DNA from: Sympetrum striolatum
Lineage: Eukaryota; Arthropoda; Insecta; Odonata; Libellulidae
Length of the DNA: 64,000 bases
Reading direction: 5' to 3'
NCBI GenBank assembly: GCA_947579665.1
Contig: OX388345.1
Coordinates: 67,695,454 to 67,759,453, forward strand
A program made the translations under genes and the position numbers. Shown here piece by piece: positions 36,607 to 47,710 of this stretch (positions within the stretch are counted from its first letter, which is position 1; each line of letters opens with the position of its first letter). The notes below the pieces were generated by a model. It saw only the letters and a program-made list of their open reading frames with translations, searched no databases and was not told where the DNA came from.

Positions 36607-37345
36607 TTAGGTGTTCAAATGAAAATGTATGAAATGACACTGAGGGTATAATTAGAGTCTTTATCCAAATTAACTAGCAGAGGCCTGAGCACAACTATGA
36701 CACTGTTTTACAAACCAAAGTATTCCCTGTTCCCAGAATTCCTGTTGCTATGACAACAGCAAGTCCTTCACCGATTGATTGTGTGTTCCATCCAATTCCA
36801 AAAAGGATTCCCTGTTCCCAGAATAAGAGTCAGTCCTCACTGTGAACTTTAGTTTGCCCTTTGTGATGTTTCTATAGCAGACCAAACAGATGGATGTTGC
36901 ATGGTGACATTTCTGGGCAGTAGGGAGGATTCTTAAGCTGTTCCTTCTTGAACTCGGTCAGTACAATTTGTGCTACCCTGGAGAAGTGCGGACATGGTAC
37001 AGCAGTGGACTTGTCAGAAACAGTTTCCCCTGTACATGGCTACCAGCCGCCAATGAATATGGACCAGTTTAACACCCTCCTCAGTCAGAATCTGATCAAT
37101 CATCGAATTTTGCAATGTGAATGCCATGATATCCTTATATGCACTTCCACTTCAATTGGATGGAACACATAATCAATCAGTAATGGACTTGCTCTTGTCA
37201 CAGCAACAGGAATTTTGAGAACAGGGAATCATTTGGCTCATAAAACAGTCACATAGTTGTGCTCAAACCTCTGCTGGTTAAATTGGATAAAGACTTCAGT
37301 TTTACATACATTATCATTTCGTACCTTTTCATTTGAACACCATAC
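36607..37345 (-). mobile_element. Mariner-like remnant with ~190-bp inverted repeats
   Basis: The left arm (about 36607-36805) and right arm (about 37155-37345) are inverted copies sharing, for example, GAGCACAACTATG, TATTCCCTGTTC-like sequence, ATTCCTGTTGCT and GTGTTCCATCCAATT. Between them the minus strand reads FKKEQLKNPPYCPEMSPCN then IHLFGLL, a stop and KHHKG. This corresponds to the mariner transposase C-terminal motif PPYSPDLAPCDYHLF. Upstream, IHWRLVAMYRGNCF resembles the N-terminal helix-turn-helix region. The middle of the transposase is deleted, and stops are present, so it is non-functional. Confidence 0.6.
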
Positions 37346-37689
37346 TAAATTTTTTAGCTAGTTACAGGATTGAGTCATTAGAGTTAGTGGAAACAAATGA
37401 AATTTTTCATTTACTTTTGTCATAGTCTTGATCAAGGCTGCTGAAATATGAGTACACTGAATCATCTTCATTAAAATGAATCATCTGTCACGGTAAAGAT
37501 AAGAGCTAAACATTTCCAATCTTTTCCATCCAAAGTCTACTCCTTTAATTGTTTGTAACTCTAAATTTCCTTCAAATCTCAGGGCATTTCAATCCTTTTT
37601 CCATCCATTCTAAACTTTCCCTTTATCTTTCCTTCATTAATCATGCATATTAAGCTGTTGTGCCTCACAATTTGTCCTATTTAATTTGC

Positions 37690-38390
37690 CTACCTCCTAT
37701 GTATTGAAAAAAAATGCTCTTATCTCTCAAATCACTTCTAGTATTTGATCATTTCTCACTCTGTCCATCTTCCACCATAACCATTTTTCAGAGCTCTCAG
37801 GATAATTTTCATCTTTCTTCCTCATTGCCCATAAAGGACAACACTCCATACATAACATTTGGTACATCTCTTCCTAAAAAATATTGGTATTATTTTGGCA
37901 GTATTCAGAGGTTACTGATTACCCTTACAAAAACTCTCTTTCCCATTCCAATTCTGCTCCTAATCTCGTGTGTGCAGTTCTAATCTTTATTTACTGCACT
38001 AAGATATTTGAAATAGTTTTTCTGCACTATTTTCTGACCTAATAACATAGTAATATTGACATCTTCTCCTTTCCAATCCTCATAACCATTCTTTAGTTTA
38101 TGTCAATTTTCATCTCATCACTCTCTCTGGCTTTTCGTATACATTCCTTTGCTTTCTTCAACTTCTTTTCTGTCTCTGCCACAACCCCTTGATAATCAAC
38201 ATATTTTATTGTTTTCAGTATTTACTCCTCCAACATTTACCCATCTGGTTTTCTTCAGTGCCATTTCGATTACTTTTACTGCATATTGGCTGAATAAGAC
38301 TAGGGTGATCCAACAGCCTTGTCTAGCTCCATTACCAACCTACAATTCCATGATTCTTTGGGTCATGGTAGTTACCATCTAGGGATGAAA
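37690..38390 (-). pseudogene. RTE-type reverse transcriptase fragment
   Basis: Minus-strand frames read GARQGCWITLVLFSQYAVKV (the GVRQGC block), then KYVDYQGVVAETEKKLKKAK where YADD would stand (YVDY, mutated), then MKIDIN and MRIGKEKMSI, then FKYLSAV, CTHEIRSRIGMGKRVFVRV and a decayed VLLYG-like stretch. The order fits RTE-like elements (FKYLGS, CTKEIRSRIGMAK, VLLYGCETW). It is broken by frameshifts and stops and lacks its N-terminal half. Confidence 0.75.
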
Positions 38391-38617
38391 GCAGGCAAGT
38401 TGCCAAAGGGCTGTAGGATGACCACAAGCAGAAGATAAAATAGTGTACTGACAATTTTGGGTACAGAGAATCCAAGTTTCATTCATTGTTTCATCTGTGG
38501 TAAGATTATCCTTTATAATTATTAATATGGAACTGAAGGAAACTGCCATGAAAAAATTTAACTTAATTTTAATAGCATTGAGTTAGAAAATTTAAAAATA
38601 AAAAATGCAAATAACTA

Positions 38618-39761
38618 CCCCCCCATATGCCGGTGTATAAGTCGACCTTTGAAACCTAAAAAAAATCTTTAAAAAAGCAGTGGTCAAGTTATATGCCAAA
38701 CATAAAATTTAACCCTTTACCACGGAGGGGTAAATAAATGAAACTGCCTATTTAACACTTGTACACAAGCTCTCGCAACTCACCACGGTTATTTCCAACT
38801 AAAACTAATTTTTGGCAAGTCTAATTAACGTAGTTATCATTTAAAACAAATTTCATCACAAATTACAGTTGTGGCCAAAAGTATGTTATGTTATGACATG
38901 CTTTCATAATAAAAGAGTTGATTTAATAAACCATTCATATCTTTAAAATAAATTTGACGCATATTTACTCTTCGCAAATTACATTCATTTCTTCACATGT
39001 ATTTTTATTTTAAAGAAATTCAATATTTATTTCAATGTTTTCTTTTTACAAATGAAGATTAATAAGCACATCATGGTTTGTTTTTGCTTATATAATCCTT
39101 ATGATTCGACTAAGTATTAGGAGTTAATGGAAGTGGTTTTAGCAGTGTTGTGATTTGGTATTACTACTCAATATTAACATTATTTCTATAAAAAAATTTT
39201 AGAACCATTGTGTTTCTGTTTTGTAACACATTTTTATTTGTGTAGCCTGAGTGATACCAATGAAAGAAATTTGTGCAATAGTTAAGCAGAGGTGAGAAAT
39301 TAACATGGCAGCCTGAAGAAACAATTCTAGATATGCAGAAAGATCTTATGCTTTCCCGGTGTATGCTGCTCAGGAACTTTTCTTGGGTTCTCAACCGGGT
39401 CAATGTGTTGGATAGCTCCGACGTTTCGACAGCAACCACTGCTGCCATTTTCAAGGATGAAATCCGGTTGAGAACCCAAGAAAAGTTCCTGAGCAATTCT
39501 AGATATTCTAATATTTTATTATAGATTATATTATTTGTTATATAACTATCTGTCTGAATCTTATGCGATAAATATTCCTTAAGCAATCGTATATTTATGG
39601 ATACCAAAGATTTTCTTCTCATAAAATAGAGCTGGGGAAGTGGTGTTCGTATTATTATTGGTGGCCTTATTTTTTGGGTTTGACTTATATGCTGAACATA
39701 GGCAAAAACATGAAATTCAACTCAAAATTTTGGAGGTCGACTTATATGCCGGCATATATGG
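38618..39761 (+). mobile_element. TIR element C (TA-flanked, non-autonomous)
   Basis: The left end has CATATGCCGGTGTATAAGTC then GACC; the right end, on the opposite strand, has CCATATATGCCGGCATATAA then GTCGACC, with TA on each side. The first bases of the left end are a C-run. The interior matches the reverse complement of 46737-47710, for example CTCTCGCAACTCACCAC and TTTTTGGCAAGTCTAATTAA then CGTAG. No transposase frame is visible. A 159-bp Penelope-like piece sits inside. Confidence 0.7.
39335..39493 (-). mobile_element. 159-bp Penelope-like terminal element with 13-bp target duplication
   Basis: The insert is flanked by CAATTCTAGATAT at 39322-39334 and 39494-39506. The related element at 46737-47710 carries the uninterrupted site near 47001-47035. 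The insert has ~30-bp inverted arms (GCTCAGGAACTTTTCTTGGG, then TTCTCAACCGG) around CTTGAAAATGGCAGC, a loop, GCTGTCGAAACGTCGG. This middle part closely resembles the end of the Penelope-like fragment at 51740-52232. The stem GGCAGC with GCTGTC followed by GAAAC is arranged as in the hammerhead motifs described for Penelope-like elements, but the CUGANGA box is degenerate here. Confidence 0.65.
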
Positions 39762-40097
39762 TAATTTAATCACAAAAAAACAGGCAAAACTAATTGACTT
39801 GAGTATAAGCTTAGGGTGGGAAATCCAACCACACCTGATCAAATCATCTGATCAAGCATGATTGTTTTCGATCCAAAAACTCCACAGGGATGGCATGTGA
39901 CTGTGTCGAAAATTAACAAAGAATTTTTAAATGAGCATGTCAGGAATTTACAAGTTGATTTTTGGCTACAGCAAAATTTTATCACTGGAGTACATGTAAG
40001 TGAAACCCTCACTTAAGTATAAGCCAAGGGGGTCTTTTGAACATAAAAAATGTTCAGAAAATCTTGGCTCACGAGTATATATACTAGGATCTTTTAG

Positions 40098-40159
40098 GTA
40101 GGGAACTTTTTAATTTGAATACCCTAAATATAGGGTATTCAAATTAAAAAGTTCCCTAC
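40098..40159. repeat. Perfect 29-bp hairpin
   Basis: GTAGGGAACTTTTTAATTTG then AATACCCTA, a four-base AATA loop and the exact reverse complement. Such a perfect long hairpin is either a very young foldback or a maintained structured RNA. There is no frame and no clear target duplication. Confidence 0.85.
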
Positions 40160-40373
40160 ATTTTATCAAATCCAGTGTTAACAAATATAGTAATATTCCA
40201 TTACATCTGGGAGTTAAAGGGACCAATTTAGCATAATTTTAGAATATGTATAATCCATACATAATGAAATGCCCTATTCATAATTATGTATTATACTTTG
40301 ATGATCGACAATGTGTTATGGTAGTTTGAAGATTAAAAAATTAAAAATATCTCTTAATGAGATAACATGTAAC

Positions 40374-40618
40374 CAGGTACGGATCTAAAAATAAATTTTG
40401 GGGGGGTCCGATCGAAAAATTTAAAATTAGAAGACATTTCGGCTTTCACAAAACGTAACCTTAAAATTTTGTTAGACAACTCGATTTTTTTCGCTAGTGA
40501 TTGCTTATTAAATTGTGTTTTATTTGCATTATTCGAATTTCATTTTCGAAAAATAGGCACAAGTGATATTTCGGGGGGGGTCCGGACCCCCAGGACCACC
40601 CCCCTGGATCCGTCCCTG
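40374..40618. mobile_element. hAT-type MITE with 8-bp target duplication
   Basis: CATGTAAC flanks both sides (40366-40373 and 40619-40626). The ends are CAGGTACGGATC and, on the opposite strand, CAGGGACGGATCC, an imperfect TIR. An 8-bp duplication and CAGGG-type ends are typical of hAT elements. The 245-bp interior is non-coding and holds G-runs and C-runs. Confidence 0.85.
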
Positions 40619-40626
40619 CATGTAAC

Positions 40627-41826
40627 ATACCTCTCATTCTAGTTTTTCAAGTTTGGAAGCATTGAATTTCTCAAAGAACTATTGCTGTCTTAGGTTGGCT
40701 CTGCTGCAATCTCCCATTAAAAGTTTTTCTTAAATTTTACTGACAGCTAGGCATACTACTTCCATGCTGAATTAAGTGAGTCTATAAAATTACATTCAAA
40801 GGACAAGAATTCAGTATCAAGAGTTGACAAAAATTATGCCATTCATATAAATCATGTATGTTGGTTATATTATGCATATATTCTTCACTAGCTTGGGGGC
40901 AGATACAAATAGAAGCAATTCAATGGCAAGTGTTCTTGCTCAAAGAAATTGTTTTACAAAAAATCTATTTAGAATCTGAAATTCCATTCTTTAACTTATT
41001 GATACTAACCCATCACTGTGAAAAGATAAATGAGAGATATCACATGTATGTTTACAAAATATACAATCAATGTGATATTGTTTAAAATGAGCCTTCAGAA
41101 TTGAAAAATATATCTATTCAACCGCTGAGTGCCAAGAATATTCAAATAGAAGTATTGATGAATAATTTGGTAAGGTTTCATTTTCTTATGTATAAAACAT
41201 GATTACATGATACAAATATTGTTACAAACACTTAATTCATATTTTCTATGGAAGCATGTTTTTTTATGAGATACTTGTATTCAGTAATGTAATATGTGTA
41301 GGAAAGTATCTTCATATTTTAGCTAACATTTATTGTGGTACTTACTTTGTTCAAAGAGAATATAACACTATATTTATTTATTTATTTAATGGGATATAAA
41401 CTTGTTTACAATCAATGTATAATCACTAAAACCACTTCAACAGAAATAAAAGGATATGTTACAGTAAAGTACATGATGTTACAATCACATAATATCACTA
41501 GCATTGAATATATATTACAAATTACTTTAGTTGAAAGCCTAAAATAACTATCATAAATATTAAAGTTTATATTTGAAATGATACAAAGAATAAAGCAAGT
41601 GAATACATAAATGCAAAATTTGCAAATACAATAGTCACAGAAAAGTTGAAGTTTATATAAAAATAATAAATGCCAAGAATTAAAATGAATTGTTACATAT
41701 AAGGTATGGTAGAAAATAAAAATAAAAAATAAGTAAATTAAATTAAATTAAATAAAAAATACATATGAATGATACAATAACATATTTTATGTATTATTTA
41801 GAGTGAGTGATGAATGATTCTTTTTT
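40627..41826. other. No gene recognised
   Basis: AT-rich DNA with short frames. A run of TTTA repeats occurs near 41371-41390, and A-rich low-complexity sequence near 41700-41780. Confidence 0.4.
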
Positions 41827-41948
41827 ACTTTCTCCATATACGAAGTATAGAGAAAGTATTGTTTTCATGAAAAAATTCGACTTCGAGATTTCAACGGAAA
41901 TACACGTTTTGGGGTCCCTAGAACACGTTTTGACCATTTTCGGAATGA

Positions 41949-41965
41949 TGTCTGTGTGTGTGTGC

Positions 41966-42003
<38 letters not shown>

Positions 42004-42020
42004 CTGTATGTGTGTGTGTG
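41949..42020 (+). repeat. (GT)n microsatellite
   Basis: A run of GT units interrupted by CGCG and CGTCTGTA, located at a fixed place within repeat A. The copy at 21.6-22.3 kb has only a short CTGTCTGTGTG-like run at the equivalent position. Confidence 0.9.
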
Positions 42021-42377
42021 CTAGTGGGCGCTCTAATGTGAAAACTAGTGGTCGTATCAATACCAAACTTCATATATAGTACTGTTTTGTGTGCTGTCAG
42101 AGTTGATTAGTTTTTGGAGTAAATCGGTTAACCGGAAGTCGAGCTTCATTCAACAAAGCTCATTTCCGGTTTTCAAAATATCTCCCTAAATATAATATAT
42201 ACGTGTATTGTATTACTTATAAAAGTTTTAGATAACGTAATTTACTATAACTTTTGTATTTAACATATTTTTGTATCACCGGTTGATTAGGAGTTATTCG
42301 TGAAATACCGATAAACCGAAAGTAGCTGATATGTACTTTGTGGGCGCTCTAACATGAAAACCATTCATTGTATCAAC

Positions 42378-42884
42378 CAGTGGCGGATCCAGGGGGGGGG
42401 AAAGGGGGAAATTTCCCCCCCCCAAATCCAAGAGAATATATTTTCCAAGGCCAATAATTTAATACTTATACACCGAGCGTCGTCTATAGATGACGCGTGA
42501 CGGTTGTCGGAGCAATGTTGTCGCATGCTCTTGGCCCTTTACACGAGGCCATTCTGTGCTGCTTCCTAGTCGCGCCACTCATAGCTGAACATTGTTTCAA
42601 ATGGAGGAGTTCACACAAGAAGCGGGCACAAAATCAGACGCGCAACTGGACGCCGCCATTCAGTCGCATGCGGTGGCAATGCCGACCGTGAGACAACATT
42701 GTAACGCCTAGTTGTAAGGAAGAAACACAATGTTTGAAATCGGCGACTGCTTTGCACTCGAAGTTCTACTTTGTCTACTCCTCTTCTCCCTCGAACTACT
42801 GAAGCTACAGTTCCCCCCCCCCCCACTCGCTATGGCCCTTCCTGGAAGTTCTCCCCCCAAAATTTACGCCTGGATCCGCCCCTG
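42378..42884. mobile_element. hAT-type MITE with GTATCAAC duplication, nested in repeat A
   Basis: GTATCAAC flanks both sides (42370-42377 and 42885-42892). The TIRs are CAGTGGCGGATCCAGG at the left and, on the opposite strand, CAGGGGCGGATCCAGG at the right, followed by G/C homopolymers and AAATTT/TTTACG-like inner parts. The 507-bp interior has several short frames but no transposase. Removing it restores the 317-bp repeat spacing of the host element. Confidence 0.9.
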
Positions 42885-43399
42885 GTATCAACACCAAATT
42901 TCAAATATAGTATTTTGGTAAGTTTCGTTAGAGTTGATTAGTTTTTGGAGTAAATCAGTTAACCAGAAGTTGAGCTTCATTCTTCAAAGCTCATTTCCGG
43001 TTTTCAAAATATCTCCATAAATATGATATTTAGGTATATACTATTAATTACAAAAGTTTTATAAAATGTGATTTACTATAATTTTTGTTTGAAACATATT
43101 TTTGTATCACTGATTGTTTAGGAGGTATTCATGAAATACTGATAAACCGGAAGTTGCTGATTATGTACTTTGAGGGTGCTCTGGGCTCTATGGGCGAATG
43201 GCCAATTTCATCGTTTTTCATCGATCATGTCCCGAAAAACATTATTTATAATGTTTGTGACGTCAAAATTAATAATATATAAATTAATCACTCATCTTCC
43301 AAGTTTAGATGGAATATAGAGTTCGAAATTACTGTCGTAGATAAATATTTCATCTTATATATGGAGAAAGTCATGTGCTGGCCACATCAGATTTTTGAA

Positions 43400-46005
43400 A
43401 TTATGTTTAGTATTCAAAGGCACTTAGATTTTTAATTATATGTAAACTAGAGTGGAATATTACTATATTTTTAAGGTGAGTATTTTTGAGTCGATGTAAC
43501 CTATTGAGAGGTGCATTATAAGAGTAATTAGTTTTAGAAACAGGTATGGCGAATAGGTCTTGACCTCTGGTAACATAGGATAGCACACATAGTTTAATAT
43601 GTTCTAAAATTGTGTCTTACCCTTGCGGAACCACTGATGTGGAGTTAAAAGGGAGAGAAATAAAAAAAAATTACTTTTACTGCTTTACCCTGCCAGTTAA
43701 AAGACTTGATAACCAAGGATGTTAAGAATATAGATTTACAAATACTTTTTTCCCCACATTTATTTGCAAAAGACCGGTTTTGGCGCAGATCGGCCATCTT
43801 CAGGTAAAAATAGTATTTGTAAATCATTATTCTTAACATCCTCTGTTATGGATTTTCACTCGGTAAAGCCTGCTACCATCGATTTTACTTGATAACCAAT
43901 TCAGAAATTTTCCTCTGACTCCCATGATTTGTAGTTTCTTGACCAGTAAGCAGTGGTTAACCTCATTGAATGCCATTTCATAGTCAGTATAGACTGAGTC
44001 AAACTGATTATTAATTTTAAAAGACTTGTAAATCTGTTCAGTATAGACCATTAAGCTGGTGGAAGTATATTTTCCTTGAGAAAAACCATGCTGTTGTGGA
44101 CAAATGATACTATTCAGTTGCAGTGATATTGAGTGATACTGTATGACAATTGGTCTGTAATTTTTAATGTTAGATTTGTCACCTTTTATAAAAATTGGTT
44201 CTGCATAATTCATTTTCCGTCTGTCTAGAAAAATTCCAGAGGAAAGAGACTTCTTGAGCAAGATAAACAAAGGTAGAATAATGCTCACAGCACATGATTT
44301 GATTAATATAGGAGGAACATTATCTGGTCCAGGGTCTTTGTTAGTTGCCATTTAAGAAATTGCCTTCATAATGCTGACTACACTAATATTTAATGAATTC
44401 AAATCAAAAGAAGTATCATAGTTAACAATAGTATCTACATTGTTTAAATCCTCATAGACGGAAGAGAAGTATAAGGTAAATAAATTGACAATACTTTGAC
44501 CATCTCCACCAGTTTCCCCATCAAGATACATATATTGTGGCATTGAGTTATCAACCTTCAAAGTATTTACATGATTCCAAAAGGTTTTGTTGTCAGTGAC
44601 AATAGATTTTTCAATATTTTCAGGTATTCTGTGTAACAATAAACTGCTGAGGCTTAATTTTCTGAGCATAGCATTGCAAAACAAGAATAATCACTTGCTG
44701 AATTACTTTCTTTGAACTTTTTATGTGCTAATTTCTTGTTTGCTATTAATTCTTTCAGTTTTCAAGAAAAACCTTTTGGGAAAACATTATTTGTATACAC
44801 AACCTTGGGAATATATAATTCAATCCCCTGGTAGAGAACTTCATAAAATTTACATTTGGTTTCATTTACACTTAGGTTGCTTAGCATACACCAGTTTATT
44901 GACTGTAAGAAAATTGAGAGGCTTGAGTAATCACCCTTCTTAAAGTGTTTAATAAAGAAATGTTGACAAATATTTTATCTTGTTTAGTTCTTAAGCCTCT
45001 AACATTTTGATAATAAAGTTTTATCCTAAGAGATTTTCTATTATGTGCACGTTCTTGTTTAACTAGCTTTGAGGTGAATGGAGTCCAGCTTTCCAAAAAA
45101 AATGAAAGAAATTGACAAAAATGTTTTGAGGACAAAAAGAAGGTTGCAGTAGTATATCTTTAAATTCCTCGAGTACAGAAATTCTGAATGAACTGTAGTT
45201 TCCTTTCGTTTTATTAAGTTGCTCAACTTCAAGTTTTTCTTTACTAAATTCTTTAAATTCAGCACTTACTTTTTGTTCAACATAGTTAATGCTCTGAGGT
45301 AGTGTTTGCATGAAAGTTCCAGGCATGTATATGCACTTTTCATGGAACACCCTCTAATGAAATATTATCACCTGATGCTGCACAGCCTTAAATAGGAGGG
45401 CTTCTTCTTTGTCTACGTATGTGAACAAAGTTGTCATCTCTCTTCAGCAGCTGGTTCTTCGGCAAAGAGACTGTTTTCTTGGATTTAGCAAATGTGGTGA
45501 CTTGCTCCTTCTTCCTGATTCCATCATTCACTGCTGCTGAGTATGTTTTAGGCGTTTTACTTTTTTCTTTCACTAATGACACTATGGGGATTTCTGCTAG
45601 TCCGGTTTGAATATTTACAACACACGTGGTTCCTGACATGGCAGGCACAATTTTCATGTCTCTCTCTGAATGTCATTCCAATTTCAACGACTCTGTTTTA
45701 TCATAATATCCATACAATCAAGCAGTTTAGTACAGAGGTCTCTCACCGTGTTGAGAAGAAGATCTTGCTTTTCATCTAGCCTTAGCAAGGAGTGACATGG
45801 CGGGTGAATGCAAGATTTGCATTTAAAATGAAGATTTTCACTTCCGTTGACTGCATTGGTGACTGATTTTGATATTCCAATGCAATTAGAATGATATATT
45901 GACTTACAACCTAAGTCACACGCAATAAAAGCTTGATTTTCAGAAATATTAATTGGAGCAGAGTGAACAAAGCAACGTCTTGTCCACCATCTTGGACCTC
46001 AATAT
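43400..46005 (-). pseudogene. Decayed two-ORF LINE (PHD-type ORF1, endonuclease start, reverse transcriptase)
   Basis: Reading the minus strand from 46005: an ORF1 start region with a zinc-finger-like CDLGCKSIYHSNCIG and, further on, KCKSC; a linker (45657-45388); a C-terminal ORF1 part (SVLEEFKDILLQPSF). Then the ORF2 endonuclease begins (LYYQNVRGLRTKQDKIF near 45.03 kb) but most of it is deleted. The pre-RT linker follows (HKKFKESNSASDYS, DNKTFWNHVNTLK), then RT blocks (NKDPGPDNVPPILIKSC, EPIFIKGDKSNIKNYRPIV, CPQQHGFSQGK, SVYTDYEMAFNEVN with Asp kept). After a foldback insertion come TSVVPQG and a jump to the ORF2 C-terminus (AFEY then stop). YADD is deleted. Related to the 9.1-11.2-kb element. 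Confidence 0.82.
43716..43842 (-). mobile_element. 127-bp foldback, possibly a Penelope-like terminal element
   Basis: Arms of about 36 bp (AAGGATGTTAAGAATA, then GATTTACAAATACT) are inverted around CCTGAAGATGGCCGATCTGC then GCCAAAACCGGTC on the minus strand. CTGAAGA fits the hammerhead CUGANGA box, but the GAAA box is not clear. It interrupts the RT frame. An imperfect ~48-bp direct repeat (43670-43715 with 43854-43903, both ending ACTTGATAACCAA) flanks it. Confidence 0.5.
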
Positions 46006-46009
46006 ACTA

Positions 46010-46736
46010 TATAGTACAAATAATTTTAATGTGGACTGTAGTACCTACTGTAATGTGATATACTGTTTGCTCAGATGACATCCAACTCAGTGAAATAGAA
46101 CAAATAAGTAATTAATCTTCATTAAGTATTTCACCCTTCACCAAAAGCCCAATTTTTCTATTTAAATAATGAAAATTCAAATGAAGATGCCTTACATAAG
46201 ACAAGTTTCTGTCTGATTCAAACTGCATGCAAACCCAGCTAAAACTAGTGGTTAAGAAAATACATGTAACATACAATATATGATTTATATGCTAAATTTA
46301 TACTTTTCTTCCAGGTCCTTTCCCTTAAACATGATATAAATGATGAAATATACCACTGAAGACAGCCAGCTGACCACTTATTGAGATACGTGGTGACAAG
46401 ATAGATTTCTTTCTGTTTTAGTTACTTTTTAAAAGCAATGATGCTAGTTTGGTTATTACACAGAATGCACATTAGGAATAAAGCCCCACCAAAGCAATAC
46501 TTGTGTGCAAATTGACTTAATGATTGTTTATGGCAAGTGTAAGCTTGTTAGTTTGTTAGCTTTATTTTGGGAGCTTTTCTACAAAAAGTACTTTAATTAG
46601 CATTATTAAAAAGTTGCCTTTATTCATTAATAATAATTTTTATGTAATTTTAATAAAAGGAAGTTAAATATAATTTTCTTTTTCTGAATTTACCTTTGAA
46701 ATAGCTTGACATCATCAAATGAATTGTATTCAATTA
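46010..46736. other. No gene recognised
   Basis: AT-rich spacer upstream of the decayed LINE on its minus strand; could include its 5' UTR. Confidence 0.35.
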
Positions 46737-47710
46737 CAGTATATGACGGTGTATAATTCGACCCCTAAAAATTTGAGGTGAATTTCAGGTTTTAGCCTAT
46801 CTTCAGCATAAATATCAACCCAAAAAATAAGACAACTCCACTTCCCCAGCTATACTTCTACTATACTATACAACTACTTCCCCACCTTCATTGGGAAGAA
46901 AAACTACAGTATCCATAAATACAGGATAGCTTAAGAAATATTTCTGCATAAGATTAAGACGTTTTGTTATATTACAATTAATATAATGTATAAAATAATA
47001 TTAGAATAACTAGAATTGTTTCTTTCAGCTGCCATTTGGACTTTTCACCTCTGCTCAACTAATGCACAAGTTTCATTCATTGGTATCATTCAGGTATATA
47101 CAGCACAAATAAAAGTGAGTTACAAAACAGAAACACAATGGTACTAAAAATTTATTATAGAAATGATAGTAATGTAGCGTGGTTATATTAAATCACAACA
47201 CTGCTAAAACAACTCCAATTAACTCCTAATGCTAACTCAAATCATAATGATTATAAAAACAAAAACTAACCATGATAAAATTTTGATCTTCATTCGTAAA
47301 AGAAAACATCAGCATAAATATAGAATTTTTGCAAAGAAAAATACATGTGAAGAAATGAATACAATTTGAAAGAATAAATAAGTATCAAATTTGTTTTCTA
47401 AATATATTTCACTCGCCGATAATTAGTTTGCAGGGCTTTGCATTTTTACTTTCGGCCAAAATGGTATTTTGTGATGAAGTTTGTTTTATATGATATCTAC
47501 GTTAATTAGACTTGCCAAAAATTTGTTTCAGTAAGAAATAATTGTGGTGAGTTGCGAGAGATTGTGTACAACAAGTTTAAGCAGGCAGTATCACCTATTA
47601 ACCACTTGGTGGTAAATGGTTAAATTTTATGTTTGGTGTATAAGTCGATCCCTGGTTTCTGAGAGATTTTTTCAGGCTTCAAAGTTCGACTTATATGCTG
47701 GCATATACGG
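46737..47710 (-). mobile_element. TIR element D, inverted relative of element C
   Basis: The ends are CAGTATATGACGGTGTATAA at the left and, on the opposite strand, CCGTATATGCCAGCATATAA then GTCGAAC at the right, with TA on both sides. The interior is homologous to 38618-39761 in reverse. Near 47001-47035 it carries the unoccupied version of the target used by the Penelope-like insertion in element C. No transposase was found. Confidence 0.7.

Larger units (their letters stand above)
41827..43397 (+). repeat. Repeat family A, long copy with internal tandem units and a nested MITE
   Basis: The element begins ACTTTCTCCATATACGAAGT and ends GGAGAAAGTCATGTGCTGG, CCACATCAGATTTTT. It has a GT microsatellite near its 5' end. 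A unit starting at TGGGCGCTCTAA recurs at 42025, 42341 and 43173. After removing the 515 bp added by the nested MITE, the spacings are 316 and 317 bp, so this copy carries a tandem expansion. The copy at 21616-22293 is shorter. No protein is encoded. Confidence 0.75.

Noticed and set aside
41794..42079. Cys/Val-repeat or His/Thr-repeat proteins
   Set aside because: Both strands are open only because of the GT microsatellite in repeat A.
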